Shown piece after piece: positions 46,561 to 59,627 of a stretch of 64,000 bases of DNA (position 1 is the first letter of the stretch; every line of letters begins with the position of its first letter). This stretch comes from Azadirachta indica (Eukaryota > Streptophyta > Magnoliopsida > Sapindales > Meliaceae): the NCBI GenBank assembly GCA_022749755.1, contig CM040443.1:17141244-17205243 (forward strand). The letters run 5' to 3'. The translations under genes were made by a program, and so were the position numbers. The notes under the pieces were generated by a model. It saw only the letters and a program-made list of their open reading frames with translations, had not been told where the DNA came from and made no database searches.

Positions 46561-49500
46561 TATTTAAATTTATTTCTACAAAAATTTGCTTTCAATAAAA
46601 ATAAAATAATTTTTTACTTTATATGATAATTACTTCTATAAATATTCGTTTCCATAAAAATAAAATAATTATTTACTTTACACGATAATTACTTTTATAA
46701 ATATTCGCTTTCCATAAAAATACCTATATAAATATTCGCTTTCCATAAAAAAGCAATAATTATATACTTTACACGATAATTACTTCAATAAATATCTCCA
46801 TTGCTTAAAAATTAAATAATTATTAACTTCACATAACAATAACGTCAACAAATATTTGCTTTCCATAAAAATGAAAACTTATTTACTTTACATGATAATT
46901 ACTTCTACAAATATTTGCTTCCCACAAAAATAAAATAATTATTTACATTACATCATAACTACTTCTTTAAATAATTGCTTTCAATAGAAATAAAATAATT
47001 ATTTGCTTTATATGATAATTAAAAATACTTCCATAAATATTCGCTTTCCATAAAAATAAAATAATCATTTACTTTACAAGATAATTACCTCTATAAATAT
47101 TTTTTTTCTACAAAAACAAAATAATTATTTAGTTTACATGATAATTACTTCTATAAATATTTGCTTTTCAGAAAAATAAAATAATTATTTACTTTACATG
47201 ATAATTACCTCTATAAATATCTAAAATGCATAAAAATAAAATAATTATTAACTTTACATCATAATAACTTCTATAAATATCTTCTTTGCATAAAAAAAGA
47301 AATTATTAACTTTACATCAAAATTACTTCTATAAATATTTGCTTTCCATAAAAATAAAATAATTATGTGCTTTACATGATAATTATTTCTATAAAGATTT
47401 GCTTTCCATAAAAATAAATAATTTTTTACTTTAAATTATAATTACTTCTATAAATATTTACTTTCCAGAAAAATAAAATAATTTTTACGTCACTTCATAA
47501 TTACTTCTAAATATATGTATTTTACATAAAAATAAAATAACTATTAATTTTTCATGATAATTACTTCTATACATATCTACCTCGCATAAAAATATAATAA
47601 TTATTAACTTCACATCATAATAACTTCTATGAATATCTTCTTCGTACAAAAATAAAAGAATTATTAACTTTGCATGATAATTATTTCTATAAATATTTGC
47701 TTTACATAAAAATAAAATAATTATTTGCTTTACATGATAATTACTTCTATAAATATTTACTTTCCATAAAACTAAAATAATTATTTACTTTCCAGGAAAA
47801 TAAAATAATTATTTACTTTACATGATAATTACTTCTATAACTATTTATTATTCATAAAAATAAAATAATTATTTACTTTACAAGATAATTACTTCTATAA
47901 ATATTTGCTTTCTATAAAATAAAATAATTATTTGCTTTACATGATAATTACATCTATAAATATTTACTTTCCACAAAAATTAAATATTTATTTGCTCTAC
48001 AGGATAATTACCTTAAGAGATGTCTATCTTGCATAAAAACAAAATAATTATTAACTTCACATAATAATAACTTCTGTAAATATCTTCTTTGCATAAAATA
48101 AATTAATTATTTACCTTCCATGATAATTCGCTCTATAAATATTGTTTTCCACAAAAATAAAATAATTATTTACTTTACATGATAATTACTTCTATAAATA
48201 TATACTTTGCATAAAAATAAAAAACTATTAACTTTACATGATAATAACTTCTACAAATATCTTCTTTGTATAAAAATAAAATAATAATTAACTTTGCATG
48301 ATAATTACTTCCATGAATATTTATTTTCCATAAAAAATAAAACAATTATTTACTTTACATGATAATTTCTTTTATAAATATTTAATTGCCATAAAAATAA
48401 AATATTTATTTGCTTTACATGATAATTACTTTTATAGATGTCTACCGATAATTACTTCTATAGATGTCTACCTCGTGTAAAAAGAAAATGATTATTAATT
48501 TCACATGATAATAACTTCTATAAATATCTTCTTTGTATAAAAATAAAATAATTATTAACTTTACATGATAATTACTTCTATAAATATTTATTTTCGGCAA
48601 AAGTAAAATAATTATTTACTTTACAAGATCATTACTTCTACAAATATTTGCTTTCCATAAAAATAAAATAATTATTTGCTTTACACGATAATTACTTCTA
48701 TAAATATTTGCTTTCCATAAAAATAAAATAATTATTTACTTTACACGATAATTACTTCTATAAATATTTGATTTCCATAAAAATAAAAAAATTACTTACT
48801 TTAAATGATAATTACTTTTATAAATATTTACTTTCCAGGAAAATAAAATAATTATTTACTTTACACGATAATTACTTCTCTAAATATGTACTTTGTGCAA
48901 AAATAAAAAAACTATTAACTTTACATGATAATAAATTCCATAAATATGTTCTTTGCATAAAAATAAGATAATAATTAACTTTACATGTTAATTACTTCTA
49001 TAAATATTTATTATCCGTAAAAATAAAATAATTATTTACTTGACATGATAATTACGTCTATAAATATTTGCTTTCCATAAAAATTAAATAATTATTTGTT
49101 TTACATGATAATTACTTCTATAAATTTTATCATCCATAAAAATAAAATAATTATTTACTTTACGTGATAATTACATCTATAAATATTTACTTTCCACCAA
49201 AATTAAATATTTATTTGCTTTACAGGATAATTACCTTAACATATGTCTACCTCGCATAAAAACAAAATAATTATTAACTTCACATGATAATAACTTCTGT
49301 GAATATCTTCTTTGCATAAAATAAATTAATTATTTACCTTCTATAAATACTTGCTTTCCATCAAAATAAAATAATTATTTACTTTACATGATAATTATTT
49401 CTATAAAGATTTGCTTTCCATAAAAATAAATAATTTTTTACTTTAAATTATAATTACTTCTATAAATATTTACTTTCCAGAAAAATAAAATAATTTTTAC

Positions 49501-52500
49501 GTCACTTCATAATTACTTCTAAATATATGTATTTTACATAAAAATAAAATAACTATTAATTTTTCATGATAATTACTTCTATACATATCTACCTCGCATA
49601 AAAATATAATAATTATTAACTTCACATCATAATAACTTCTATGAATATCTTCTTCGTACAAAAATAAAAGAATTATTAACTTTGCATGATAATTATTTCT
49701 ATAAATATTTGCTTTACATAAAAATAAAATAATTATTTGCTTTACATGATAATTACTTCTATAAATATTTACTTTCCATAAAACTAAAATAATTATTTAC
49801 TTTCCAGGAAAATAAAATAATTATTTACTTTACATGATAATTACTTCTATAACTATTTATTATTCATAAAAATAAAATAATTATTTACTTTACAAGATAA
49901 TTACTTCTATAAATATTTGCTTTCCATAAAAAAATAAAATAATAATGTGCTTTACATGATAATTATTTCTATAAATATTTGCTTTCCATAAAAAATAAAA
50001 TAATTTTTTACTTTAAATTATAATTACTTCCATAAATATTTACTTTCCAGAAAAATAAAATAATATTTACTTCACTTCATAATTACTTCTAAACATATGT
50101 ATTTTACATAAAAATAAAATAACTATTCGCTTTACATGATAATTACTTCTACACATATCTACCTCGCATAAAAATAAAATAATTATTAACTTCACATGAT
50201 AACAACTTCTATAAATATCTTCTTTGTATAAAAATAAAATAATTATTAACTTCACATGATAATTACTTCTATAAATATTTATTTTGGGCAAAAGTGAAAT
50301 AATTATTTACTTTACAAGATAATTACTTCTTTAAATATTAGCATTCTATACAAATAAAATAAGTATTTACTTTATATGATAATTACTTCTATAAATATTC
50401 GCTTTCCTTAAAAAAAAAATAATTATTAATTTATCTGATAAGTACTTCAACAAATATTCGCTTTCCTGAAAAATAAAATAATTATTTACTTTACATGATA
50501 ATTATTGCTATGTATGAATAATTGCTTTCCATAAAAGGAAAATAATTATTTACTTTACATGATAATTACTACTATGAATATCTACCTTGCATAAAAATAA
50601 AATAATTATTAACTTTCCAAGATAATAGCTCCTATGGATATCTTCTTTGTACAAAAATAAAATAATTATTAACTTTGCATGCTAATTACTTCTATAAATA
50701 TTTGCCTTCCATAAAAACAAAATAATTATTTACTTTACATGATAATTACTTCTATAAATATGTGGATTCCATAAAAATAAAATAATTATTTACTTTAAAT
50801 GATAATTACTTTTATAAATATTAGCATTGTATACAAATAAAATAATTATTTACTTTATATGATAATTACTTCTATAAATATTCGCTTTCCTTCAAAAAAA
50901 TAATTATTAATTTATCTGATAAGTACTTCAACAAATTTTCGCTTTCCATAAAAATAAAATAATTATTTACTTTACATGATAATTACTTCTACAAATAATT
51001 ATTTACCTTGCATAAAAATAAAATAATTATTAACCTTCCATGATAATAGCTTCTCTGAATATCTTCCTTGTTCAAAAATAAAATAATTATTAACTTTGCA
51101 TGATAATTATTTCTATAAATATTTGCTTTCCATAAAAATAAAATAATTTTTTACTTTAAATTATAATTACTTCCATAAATATTTACTTTCCAGAAAAATA
51201 AAATAATATTTACTTCACTTCATAATTACTTCTAAACATATGTATTTTACATAAAAATAAAATAACTATTCGCTTTACATGATAATTACTTCTACACATA
51301 TCTACCTCGCATAAAAATAAAATAATTATTAACTTCACATGATAACAACTTCTATAAATATCTTCTTTGTATAAAAATAAAATAATTATTAACTTCACAT
51401 GATAATTACTTCTATAAATATTTATTTTGGGCAAAAGTGAAATAATTATTTACTTTACAAGATAATTACTTCTTTAAATATTAGCATTCTATACAAATAA
51501 AATAAGTATTTACTTTATATGATAATTACTTCTATAAATATTCGCTTTCCTTAAAAAAAAATAATTATTAATTTATCTGATAAGTACTTCAACAAATATT
51601 CGCTTTCCTGAAAAATAAAATAATTATTTACTTTACATGATAATTATTGCTATGTATGAATAATTGCTTTCCATAAAAGGAAAATAATTATTTACTTTAC
51701 ATGATAATTACTGCTATGAATATCTACCTTGCATAAAAATAAAATAATTATTAACTTTCCAAGATAATAGCTCCTATGAATATCTTCTTTGTACAAAAAT
51801 AAAATAATTATTAACTTTGCATGCTAATTACTTCTATAAATATTTGCCTTCCATAAAAACAAAATAATTATTTACTTTACATGATAATTACTTCTATAAA
51901 TATGTGGATTCCATAAAAATAAAATAATTATTTACTTTAAATGATAATTACTTTTATAAATATTAGCATTGTATACAAATAAAATAATTATTTACTCTAT
52001 ATGATAATTACTTCTATAAATATTCGCTTTCCTTCAAAAAAATACTTATTAATTTTTCTGATAAGTACTTCAACAAATTTTCGCTTTCCATAAAAATAAA
52101 ATAATTATTTACTTTACATGATAATTACTTCTATAAATATCTACCTTGCATAAAAATAAAATAATTATTAACTTTCCATGATAATAGCTTCTATGAATTT
52201 CTTCTTTGTACAAAAATAAAATAATTATTAACTTTGCATGATAATTATTTCTATAAATATTTGCTTTCCATAAAAACAAAATAATTTTTTGCTTTACATG
52301 ATAATTACTTCTATAAATATGTGGATTCCAGAAAAATAAAATAATTATTTACTTTATATGATAATTACTTCTATAAATTTGTAGTTTGCATAAAATTAAA
52401 ATAACTATTTAACTTTAAATGATAATAACATCTATAAATATCTTCTATTGATAAGAGCAAAATAATTATTTACGTTAAACGATAATTATTTCTATAAATA

Positions 52501-52835
52501 TTTACTTCAAGAAAAATAAAATAATTATTTACTTTATATGAAAAGTACTTCTATAAATATTTGGTTTGCATAAAAATAAATAATTATTTATTTTATATGA
52601 TAATTACTTTTATTAATATTCGCTTTCCATAAAAATAAAATAATCATTTACTTTACATGATAATTACTTCTATAAATATTTATTTTCCATAAAAGTAAAA
52701 TAATTATTTACTTTGTAGGATAAGTACTTTTATAAATATTTGCCTTCCATAAAAATAAAATAATTAGTTACTTTACATGATAATTACTTCTACAAATATT
52801 CACTTTCCATAAAAATAAAATAACTATTTACTTTA
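46561..52835. repeat. 60-bp AT-rich satellite array, about 100 copies
   Basis: The monomer is close to 60 bp and built around 'cataaaaataaaataattatt', 'actttacatgataattact' and 'tctataaatatttgctttc'. Copies differ by substitutions and small indels, and variants with 'cttcgcataaa' or 'taacttcacatgata' alternate. Larger units are duplicated within the array. There are no spacers as in CRISPR arrays and no believable coding frame. Low copy-to-copy drift over 6 kb suggests local amplification by unequal exchange. Confidence 0.9.
49980..52260. repeat. Higher-order duplication of about 1.14 kb in the satellite
   Basis: 49980-51120 and about 51123-52260 are nearly the same sequence at an offset of 1143 bases, with rare variants in the same order (for example 'tttgggcaaaagtgaaat' at 50283 and 51426, 'gcatatgtatttta'-like changes at 50095 and 51238). 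A second, shorter duplication joins about 47340-47910 with 49352-49922 at an offset of 2012. Confidence 0.82.
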
Positions 52836-53285
52836 TATTATAATTATTAGAATTCATATGCGATCTAGCATACTTTACTAATCACAATAGCATATAGATC
52901 AATTGCAGAATTAAACCCAAAAGACATACCTCCTGCCATTGTCGTCTTTTACAATCTGTTGATGAAAAATTACCGGTTTATGGTTCTTCTAAATCTTATA
53001 CAATTTCTATACGATGGTGTACATTTACTAAGAGAAATTGTTGGCTTAGGGACCTAACCAAGAGAAAACCTGTATTTATAGGCTCTGCCCATCACAGAAA
53101 CTATAAAAAAACTGCCAGAAACTGCTAGAACGTGTAACTATTTAATTGATAGAAATTGTCAAAACATGTAACAACTGTTAGAACATGTAATAAACTGCAC
53201 AAAAATTGACAGAAACTATATAACACACATTCTCACTTAAAATAATGAAAAATCGTGGGCCACTTATAGTTAAAAAATTATAACA
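52836..53285 (-). repeat. Copia 3' LTR, left arm
   Basis: A 450-bp LTR in antisense: begins (sense) with tgttataa at 53285 next to the polypurine tract and ends near 52836 against satellite. The proposed end reads 'attataata', an inverted match to the start with the last CA changed to TA. A TATA motif (ctataaata) lies within. Confidence 0.75.
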
Positions 53286-53639
53286 TTCTCCCACTTGGTC
53301 CATAATTTCATTATTTACTATAATAAGAGATAAAATACATGAATCATAGCGTAGGTTCTCTATTAACGAGTATTATCTTCCATGTATCACTATGCATTAT
53401 GTCTCTTAAACAGTTATCAATATTAATAATGAATAAACCCTATATTTATTCTAGGTCCAAACATAAATGATATTTCTCAATTAATCAATGTGTACACAAT
53501 TGAAAATTAAATATGAGAAAATATCATAATATAAATATAATTTCATTACAATCAACATTCGTTCTTATAACGAAAAATATGAAAAGGAACCAAGTCCCAT
53601 TCGATCTACATGATCCTTAAATTTCAATGGTGGCGTGCC

Positions 53640-55126
53640 TTTTGTCAAAGGACCAGCAATCATCAATTCAGTGCTAATGTGTTCAATAACCACTATTTTA
53701 TCTTTCACACGTTCTCTTATGACTAAATACTTAATGTCGATGTGTTTGCTTCAACTACCACTTTTATTATTTTTAGCCATAAAAACTGCATCTGAATTAT
53801 CACAATATATTTTTAATGGCCTAGAAATTGAATCCACGATCTTAAGCCCAAGTATGAAATTCTTCATCCATACACCATGTGAGGTAGCCTCAAAATAAGA
53901 TACAAACTTAGCTTCCATAGTAGAAGTAGCAGTCAAAGTCTGCTTTGCACTCCTCCAAGATACAGCTCCACCGGCAAACATAAAAATGTATCCAAATGTT
54001 GACTTTTGTGAATCAACACAGTCAGCGAAATCTGAATCTGAGTATCCAGTCACCTCAAAATTATTTGTTTGTCTATATATAAGCATATATAATCCTTCGT
54101 TCCTTGAAAGTACTTCATCACCTTCTTTGTAGCTCTCCAGTGGTCTAAACTAGGATTACTCTGATATCTTCCCAACATTCCAACAGCAAATGCAATGTCA
54201 GGTCTGGTGTAGATCTGAGCATACATTAGACTTCCAAAAGTAGAAGCAAATGGAATGTTTTACATTTTTTCCCTTTCAAGATCAGTCTTTGGACATTGGT
54301 TCAAGTTAAATCTGTCACCTTTCACAATAGGTGCTATACTTGGTGAACAATCTTTCATTCAAAATCTCTCTAAAACTTTGTTGATATAGGTCTCTTGAGA
54401 TAGACCTAAAATACCTCAAAATTTATCTCTATGTATCTTAATACCAATGACATAAGATGCATCACCCATATCTTTCATGTCAAAATTTTTAGAGAGAAAT
54501 TGTTTCACCTTATAAAGCAACACCTTATCATTGGATGCAAGTAGAATGTCATCCACATATAAAATTAAGAAACATATTTTGCTCCCACTGACTTTCTAGT
54601 ATATACATTGATCTATGATATTTTCTACGAAATCAAATGAAGAAATAATATCATGAAATTTCAAATACCATTGACGGGAGGCTTGTTTCAAGCCATATAT
54701 GGATTTCTTGAGCTTGCAAACCAAATGCTCGCCATTGCTAGAGAAAAATCCTTGTGGTTGGTTCATGTAAACCTCTTCCTCTAAATCTCTATTGAGAAAA
54801 GCCGTTTTCACATCCATTTATTGCAATTCTAAGTCAAAATGTGCAACTAATGCCATAATTATACGAAAGGAATCTTTCTTGAACATAGGAGAAAATGTCT
54901 CTTTGTAATCAATTCCTTCCTTTTGAGTGAATTCTTTGGCAACGAGTCTTGCTTTGTATCTCTCAATGTTGCCTGATGAGTTTTTCTTAGTTTTAAAAAC
55001 CCATTTACATCCTATGGCTTTTGCACCATTAGGCAACTTAACAAGATCCCAAACTCTATTAGATGCCATAGAAATCATCTCATCTTTCATTACATCGTAC
55101 CATAAATTTGATTCTTTGCAACTCAT
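53640..55126 (-). pseudogene. Copia reverse transcriptase and RNase H, left arm
   Basis: 55126-54818 carries the start of RT (G-C-K-W-V-F-K-T-K, Y-K-A-R-L-V-A-K). 54817-54596 continues with D-V-K-T-A-F-L-N and Y-G-L-K-Q-A-S-R-Q-W. The active site Y-V-D-D is kept just after (near 54545). 54086-53751 holds RNase H (Y-S-D-S-D-F-A-D, K-Q-T-L-T-A-T-S-T). In-frame stops lie after L-E-L-Q, after C-I-Y, in the K-F-(stop)-G-I-L segment, in E-R-F-(stop)-M, before N-I-P-F, and after K-S-G-S. Confidence 0.85.
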
Positions 55127-55180
55127 AGCTTGTGAAAACGTTTCTGGATCATTTTCGGCTCCAATGTTATAGTCAGATTC

Positions 55181-56425
55181 TTATAGATACATAATATAAT
55201 CATTAGGAATTGCTGATTTCTTTGATCTAGTAAATCTCCTTAATGTTGTACCAACATTTTCCTGAAAAATATGTTGTTCAACTGTTTGTTCAAAATTTTC
55301 TGATAATTCTTGAACAGATTGATCTACTGGATTATCAGTTACTTGTGGAATTTCAATGATTGGTTGCTCAACACCCGGTTGGACTTGGGGGGAATTATGA
55401 ATGACAATAAATCTATCACTTGAAGTGGACGGCTGAGCATCAATATAATCTTTCTCAGAAATAATATCCTGAAATTGATCATTTCCACCAATTAAGTCAT
55501 TTTCAAGAAATTTTGCATTTCTTGATTCCATAATCCTAATGGTATAAGATGGACAATAGAATCTGTACCCTTTAGACTTTTCAGCATATCCAATAAAATA
55601 TCCACTAATGGTCCTTGGGTCTAGTTTCTTTTCTTGTGGATTATAAACTCTTACTTCAGACGGACATCCCCAAACGCATACATGTCGCAAACTCGGTTTC
55701 CAACCTTTAAATAATTCAAAAGGCATTTTTGGCACAGCCTTGGTTGGAACTCGGTTCAATATATACACTGTCGTCTTAAGAGCTTCAGTCCACACTGATT
55801 TAGGAAGCTTAGAACTGCTAAGCATACTCCGTACCATGTCTATTAACGTTTGGTTTCTTCTTTCTGCTACACCATTCTGGTCTGGAGAACCAGGCATGGT
55901 GTATTGGGCAACTATCCCTTGTTCTTGAAGAAACTTCGCAAATGGACCAAGTACTTGTCCATCCTCAGTATATCTACCAAAATATTCTCCACCTCTGTCT
56001 GTTCTCATAATCTTAATTTGCTTTCCGCATTGTTTCTCTACTTCGGCTTTAAAAACTTTAAAAGCATCTAGTGCTTCATTTTTATTCTTAAGCAAGTAAA
56101 GATACATATATCGTGAGTAATCATCTATAAAAGAGATGAAGTATTTCTGACCATACGAGTCCATGTCTGAACTACAAATATCTGAATGTATGATCTCTAA
56201 TTTATTTGAACTCCTTTTGGCACCTTTTTTTGTCTTGTTGGTCTGCTTTCCCTTTATGCAATACAAACAAGTATTAAAATCAGTAAAATCTAAAGTATTA
56301 AGTACTCCATCATTTACTAATCTTTTAATTCTTTCTAGAGAGTTATGTCCTAATCTCCGGTGCCATAAGATATAGGAATTTTCATTCATAACACATTGTT
56401 TAATACCAGCTTGAACATGCATCAC
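55181..56425 (-). pseudogene. Copia integrase, left arm
   Basis: An open frame of 414 codons, the longest in the element. It has the GAG-pre-integrase HHCC zinc segment (L-W-H-R-R-L-G-H ... C-L-Y-C, residues about 20-57) and the catalytic D,D-35-E core: Asp in I-I-H-S-D-I, Asp in R-T-D-R-G-G-E and Glu in G-V-A-E-R-R-N, all present. Downstream are the W-G-C-P-S-E-V and G-Y-F-I-G-Y segments and the connector to RT. This domain alone is undamaged, but flanking frames are broken. Confidence 0.87.
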
Positions 56426-56936
56426 ATCATAAGAGGCATTGTTTTGTAAATTAATACAAAAAGACCATCAGACAATGTACCATTTTCAACAAGATTAGAT
56501 TTATAAAATAAATTAAAAGAAGTATATGAAAAATTAAAGGAATAACCATACAGTACAAGTCTTGAAACAGAAATTAAATTTTTAGAAAAAGTTGGAATAT
56601 AAAATGTCTTTTCTAAACTCAAAACAAAACCACTACTTAAAATTAAACTACATGTTCAATTGCCTCCATATATGAACGCATTTTGTTTCCTGAATAGATG
56701 CACTGCTCACTACCCACTGGCTTTCTTAGGTTTTGCATACCCTGCAAGGTATTTGCAACATGGATTGTAGAACCAGAATTAATCCACCATGTGTTATGAT
56801 TAGCTTCAACTGTATTAGATTCATAACAAACAAATGAGATTGAATTACCTTTCTTCTCAAGCCATTTTTGAAACTTGGAACAATCCTTCTTCATGTGTCC
56901 TTTCTTCTTGCAGAAGAAGCACTTGGATTCCTTTTA
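56422..56936 (-). pseudogene. Copia zinc knuckle and protease, left arm
   Basis: A CX2CX4HX4C knuckle (C-F-F-C ... H ... C) lies near 56920-56879. The protease active-site segment reads W-W-I-N-S-G-S-T (about 56780), with Asn instead of the catalytic Asp. Frameshifts near 56640 and 56425 separate the protease parts from integrase. Confidence 0.8.
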
Positions 56937-56944
56937 ATTTCTGT

Positions 56945-57600
56945 TTAAGGAAGTATTTTACCTTTCCCTTTTTGTTTGCCTTGCCCTTTGTTCTTCCCTT
57001 CTGTTACCATAAATGCACTTTCACCCAATTCCATTGTTAGCCTTCCTTCTTCTTGAACACACATGGTCAATAATTTATTAATTGACCATTTATCCTTATG
57101 CGTGTTATAGGAGATTTTGAAGGGTCCATATGCTTGTGGAAGAGTGTTCAGTATATAGTGTACAAGAAAAGAATCAGACATTTCAACCTCAAGAGCTTTT
57201 AACTGAGCTGCAATGTCCCTCATTTGCATAATGTGCTCACGCACAACTCTAACACTGGTGATCCTCAAAGATGAAAACTTCATAATTATAGTGCTAGCAA
57301 GTGCTTTATCTGAAGTCTCAAATTGTTCATCAATTGCCTTCATTAATGCCTTGACATTATCATGCTGATCGACTAAACCCCGAATACCAGCAGAAATTTT
57401 AGTTTTTATGAACGTCATAGTTAAGCGATTAGATCGCTCCCATTGTTCATAAAGAGCAATTTTAGCTTGACTGCTGATTTTAGTAATAATTGGTTCATCT
57501 TTTCATATAGCATAATCAATGTCCATCCACCCTAAATGAAGGAGAATTCTTTCCTTCCAAACCTTATAGTTATCACCTTTCAACTCAGGAATGTCACATT
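56945..57600 (-). pseudogene. Copia gag, left arm
   Basis: The N-terminal segment (L-K-G-D-N-Y-K-V-W-K-E-R, near 57570) is cut by a TGA at 57503-57505, where the family has Trp. The frame 57418-56945 then holds the UBN2-type gag domain (L-V-D-Q-H-D-N-V-K-A-L, F-L-V-H-Y-I-L-N-T-L-P) and a Lys/Gly-rich tail. Confidence 0.82.
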
Positions 57601-58017
57601 TGTATCAGAACAATTTGCAGATTGTATAATTGCATAAATTAAACATACATGCTTATATATAATATGAATTGAGGGTAATAAGCAAATATCATGTTTTACC
57701 AATGTAAACCACGTTGTGTAATATGAATCAATGAACATAAAACTTGCCTATGTGCTAAAGTTCTAATTCAAGCATATTCATATTTATATATGTATATATA
57801 AATCTTTATAATAAAAATAAAAAATTATGTTCCTTTTCCTAATTCCTGTGGGTAATTAAGAAAATAATTTGATATTTATTCTAATTAATCATATAAATAT
57901 AATAAAAATTCCTGTAGAATAAAATTTATTATATTAAATATGATTAATTACAAGTAATGTCAATTTCTTATACATGATCCTAAAATACTTAAAATATAAT
58001 TTTGTATAATTAAAGAT

Positions 58018-58027
58018 TAGCCACAGC
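58018..58027. other. Palindrome spacer
   Basis: Ten unpaired bases (tagccacagc) between the arms. No adapter-like or foreign sequence is visible here. Confidence 0.95.
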
Positions 58028-58444
58028 ATCTTTAATTATACAAAATTATATTTTAAGTATTTTAGGATCATGTATAAGAAATTGACATTACTTGTAATTA
58101 ATCATATTTAATATAATAAATTTTATTCTACAGGAATTTTTATTATATTTATATGATTAATTAGAATAAAATATCAAATTATTTTCTTAATTACCCACAG
58201 GAATTAGGAAAAGGAACATAATTTTTTATTTTTATTATAAAGATTTATATATACATATATAAATATGAATATGCTTGAATTAGAACTTTAGCACATAGGC
58301 AAGTTTTATGTTCATTGATTCATATTACACAACGTGGTTTACATTGGTAAAACATGATATTTGCTTATTACCCTCAATTCATATTATATATAAGCATGTA
58401 TGTTTAATTTATGCAATTATACAATCTGCAAATTGTTCTGATAT

Positions 58445-59100
58445 CAAATGTGACATTCCTGAGTTGAAAGGTGATAACTATAAGGTTTGGAAGGAAAGAA
58501 TTCTCCTTCATTTAGGGTGGATGGACATTGATTATGCTATATGAAAAGATGAACCAATTATTACTAAAATCAGCAGTCAAGCTAAAATTGCTCTTTATGA
58601 ACAATGGGGGAGCGATCTAATCGCTTAACTATGACGTTCATAAAAACTAAAATTTCTGCTGGTATTCGGGGTTTAGTCGATCAGCATGATAATGTCAAGG
58701 CATTAATGAAGGCAATTGATGAACAATTTGAGACTTCAGATAAAGCACTTGCTAGCACTATAATTATGAAGTTTTCATCTTTGAGGATCACCAGTGTTAG
58801 AGTTGTGCGTGAGCACATTATGCAAATGAGGGACATTGCAGCTCAGTTAAAAGCTCTTGAGGTTGAAATGTCTGATTCTTTTCTTGTACACTATATACTG
58901 AACACTCTTCCACAAGCATATGGACCCTTCAAAATCTCCTATAACACGCATAAGGATAAATGGTCAATTAATAAATTATTGACCATGTGTGTTCAAGAAG
59001 AAGGAAGGCTAACAATGGAATTGGGTGAAAGTGCATTTATGGTAACAGAAGGGAAGAACAAAGGGCAAGGCAAACAAAAAGGGAAAGGTAAAATACTTCC
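58445..59100 (+). pseudogene. Copia gag, right arm
   Basis: Same domains as 57600-56945, including the TGA at 58542-58544. A 2-base insertion in the G run at 58606-58610 lies just upstream of the second gag frame. Confidence 0.82.
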
Positions 59101-59108
59101 TTAAACAG

Positions 59109-59627
59109 AAATTAAAAGGAATCCAAGTGCTTCTTCTGCAAGAAGAAAGGACACATGAAGAAGGATTGTTCCAAGTTTCAAAAATGGCTTGAGAAGAAAG
59201 GTAATTCAATCTCATTTGTTTGTTATGAATCTAATACAGTTGAAGCTAATCATAACACATGGTGGATTAATTCTGGTTCTACAATCCATGTTGCAAATAC
59301 CTTGCAGGGTATGCAAAACCTAAGAAAGCCAGTGGGTAGTGAGCAGTGCATCTATTCAGGAAACAAAATGCGTTCATATATGGAGGCAATTGAACATGTA
59401 GTTTAATTTTAAGTAGTGGTTTTGTTTTGAGTTTAGAAAAGACATTTTATATTCCAACTTTTTCTAAAAATTTAATTTCTGTTTCAAGACTTGTACTGTA
59501 TGGTTATTCCTTTAATTTTTCATATACTTCTTTTAATTTATTTTATAAATCTAATCTTGTTGAAAATGGTACATTGTCTGATGGTCTTTTTGTATTAATT
59601 TACAAAACAATGCCTCTTATGATGTGA
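59109..59627 (+). pseudogene. Copia zinc knuckle and protease, right arm
   Basis: Knuckle near 59129-59170. The protease motif carries the same Asp to Asn change as the left arm. Confidence 0.8.

Larger units (their letters stand above)
52048..58017 (+). repeat. Left arm of a giant inverted repeat
   Basis: From 58017 outwards this arm is the reverse complement of 58028-64000. Paired coordinates sum to 116045 near the centre and 116047-116049 further out, the changes being fully accounted for by seven short indels. The translated pieces of the two copia copies are identical. The arm continues left of 52048 if the right arm continues beyond the window. Confidence 0.97.
52836..58017 (-). mobile_element. 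Ty1/copia retrotransposon, Tork/TNT1-like, left arm
   Basis: Minus-strand order: leader (58017 to about 57605), gag, zinc knuckle, protease, integrase, RT, RNase H, polypurine tract and 3' LTR. Integrase precedes RT, which defines Ty1/copia. The 5' LTR and primer site are missing because the palindrome centre falls within the leader. At least seven nonsense codons, mostly explained by C to T or G to A changes, and several frameshifts show the element died long ago. Confidence 0.85.

Noticed and set aside
50067..51434. Two identical 74-codon frames (50067-50291 and 51210-51434) as a duplicated gene
   Set aside because: They are translations of satellite monomers with a 20-residue period and lie in the 1143-bp higher-order repeat. 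No initiation context or protein-like composition.
46561..52835. Regular 60-bp repeats as a possible CRISPR array
   Set aside because: The whole period is repeated without unique spacers, copies drift, and the surroundings are plant retroelements. It is a satellite.
57596..57615. A tRNA-Met type primer-binding site ('tgtatcagaac') in the left copia arm
   Set aside because: It lies on the antisense strand relative to the element and next to the start of gag, so it cannot be the primer site.
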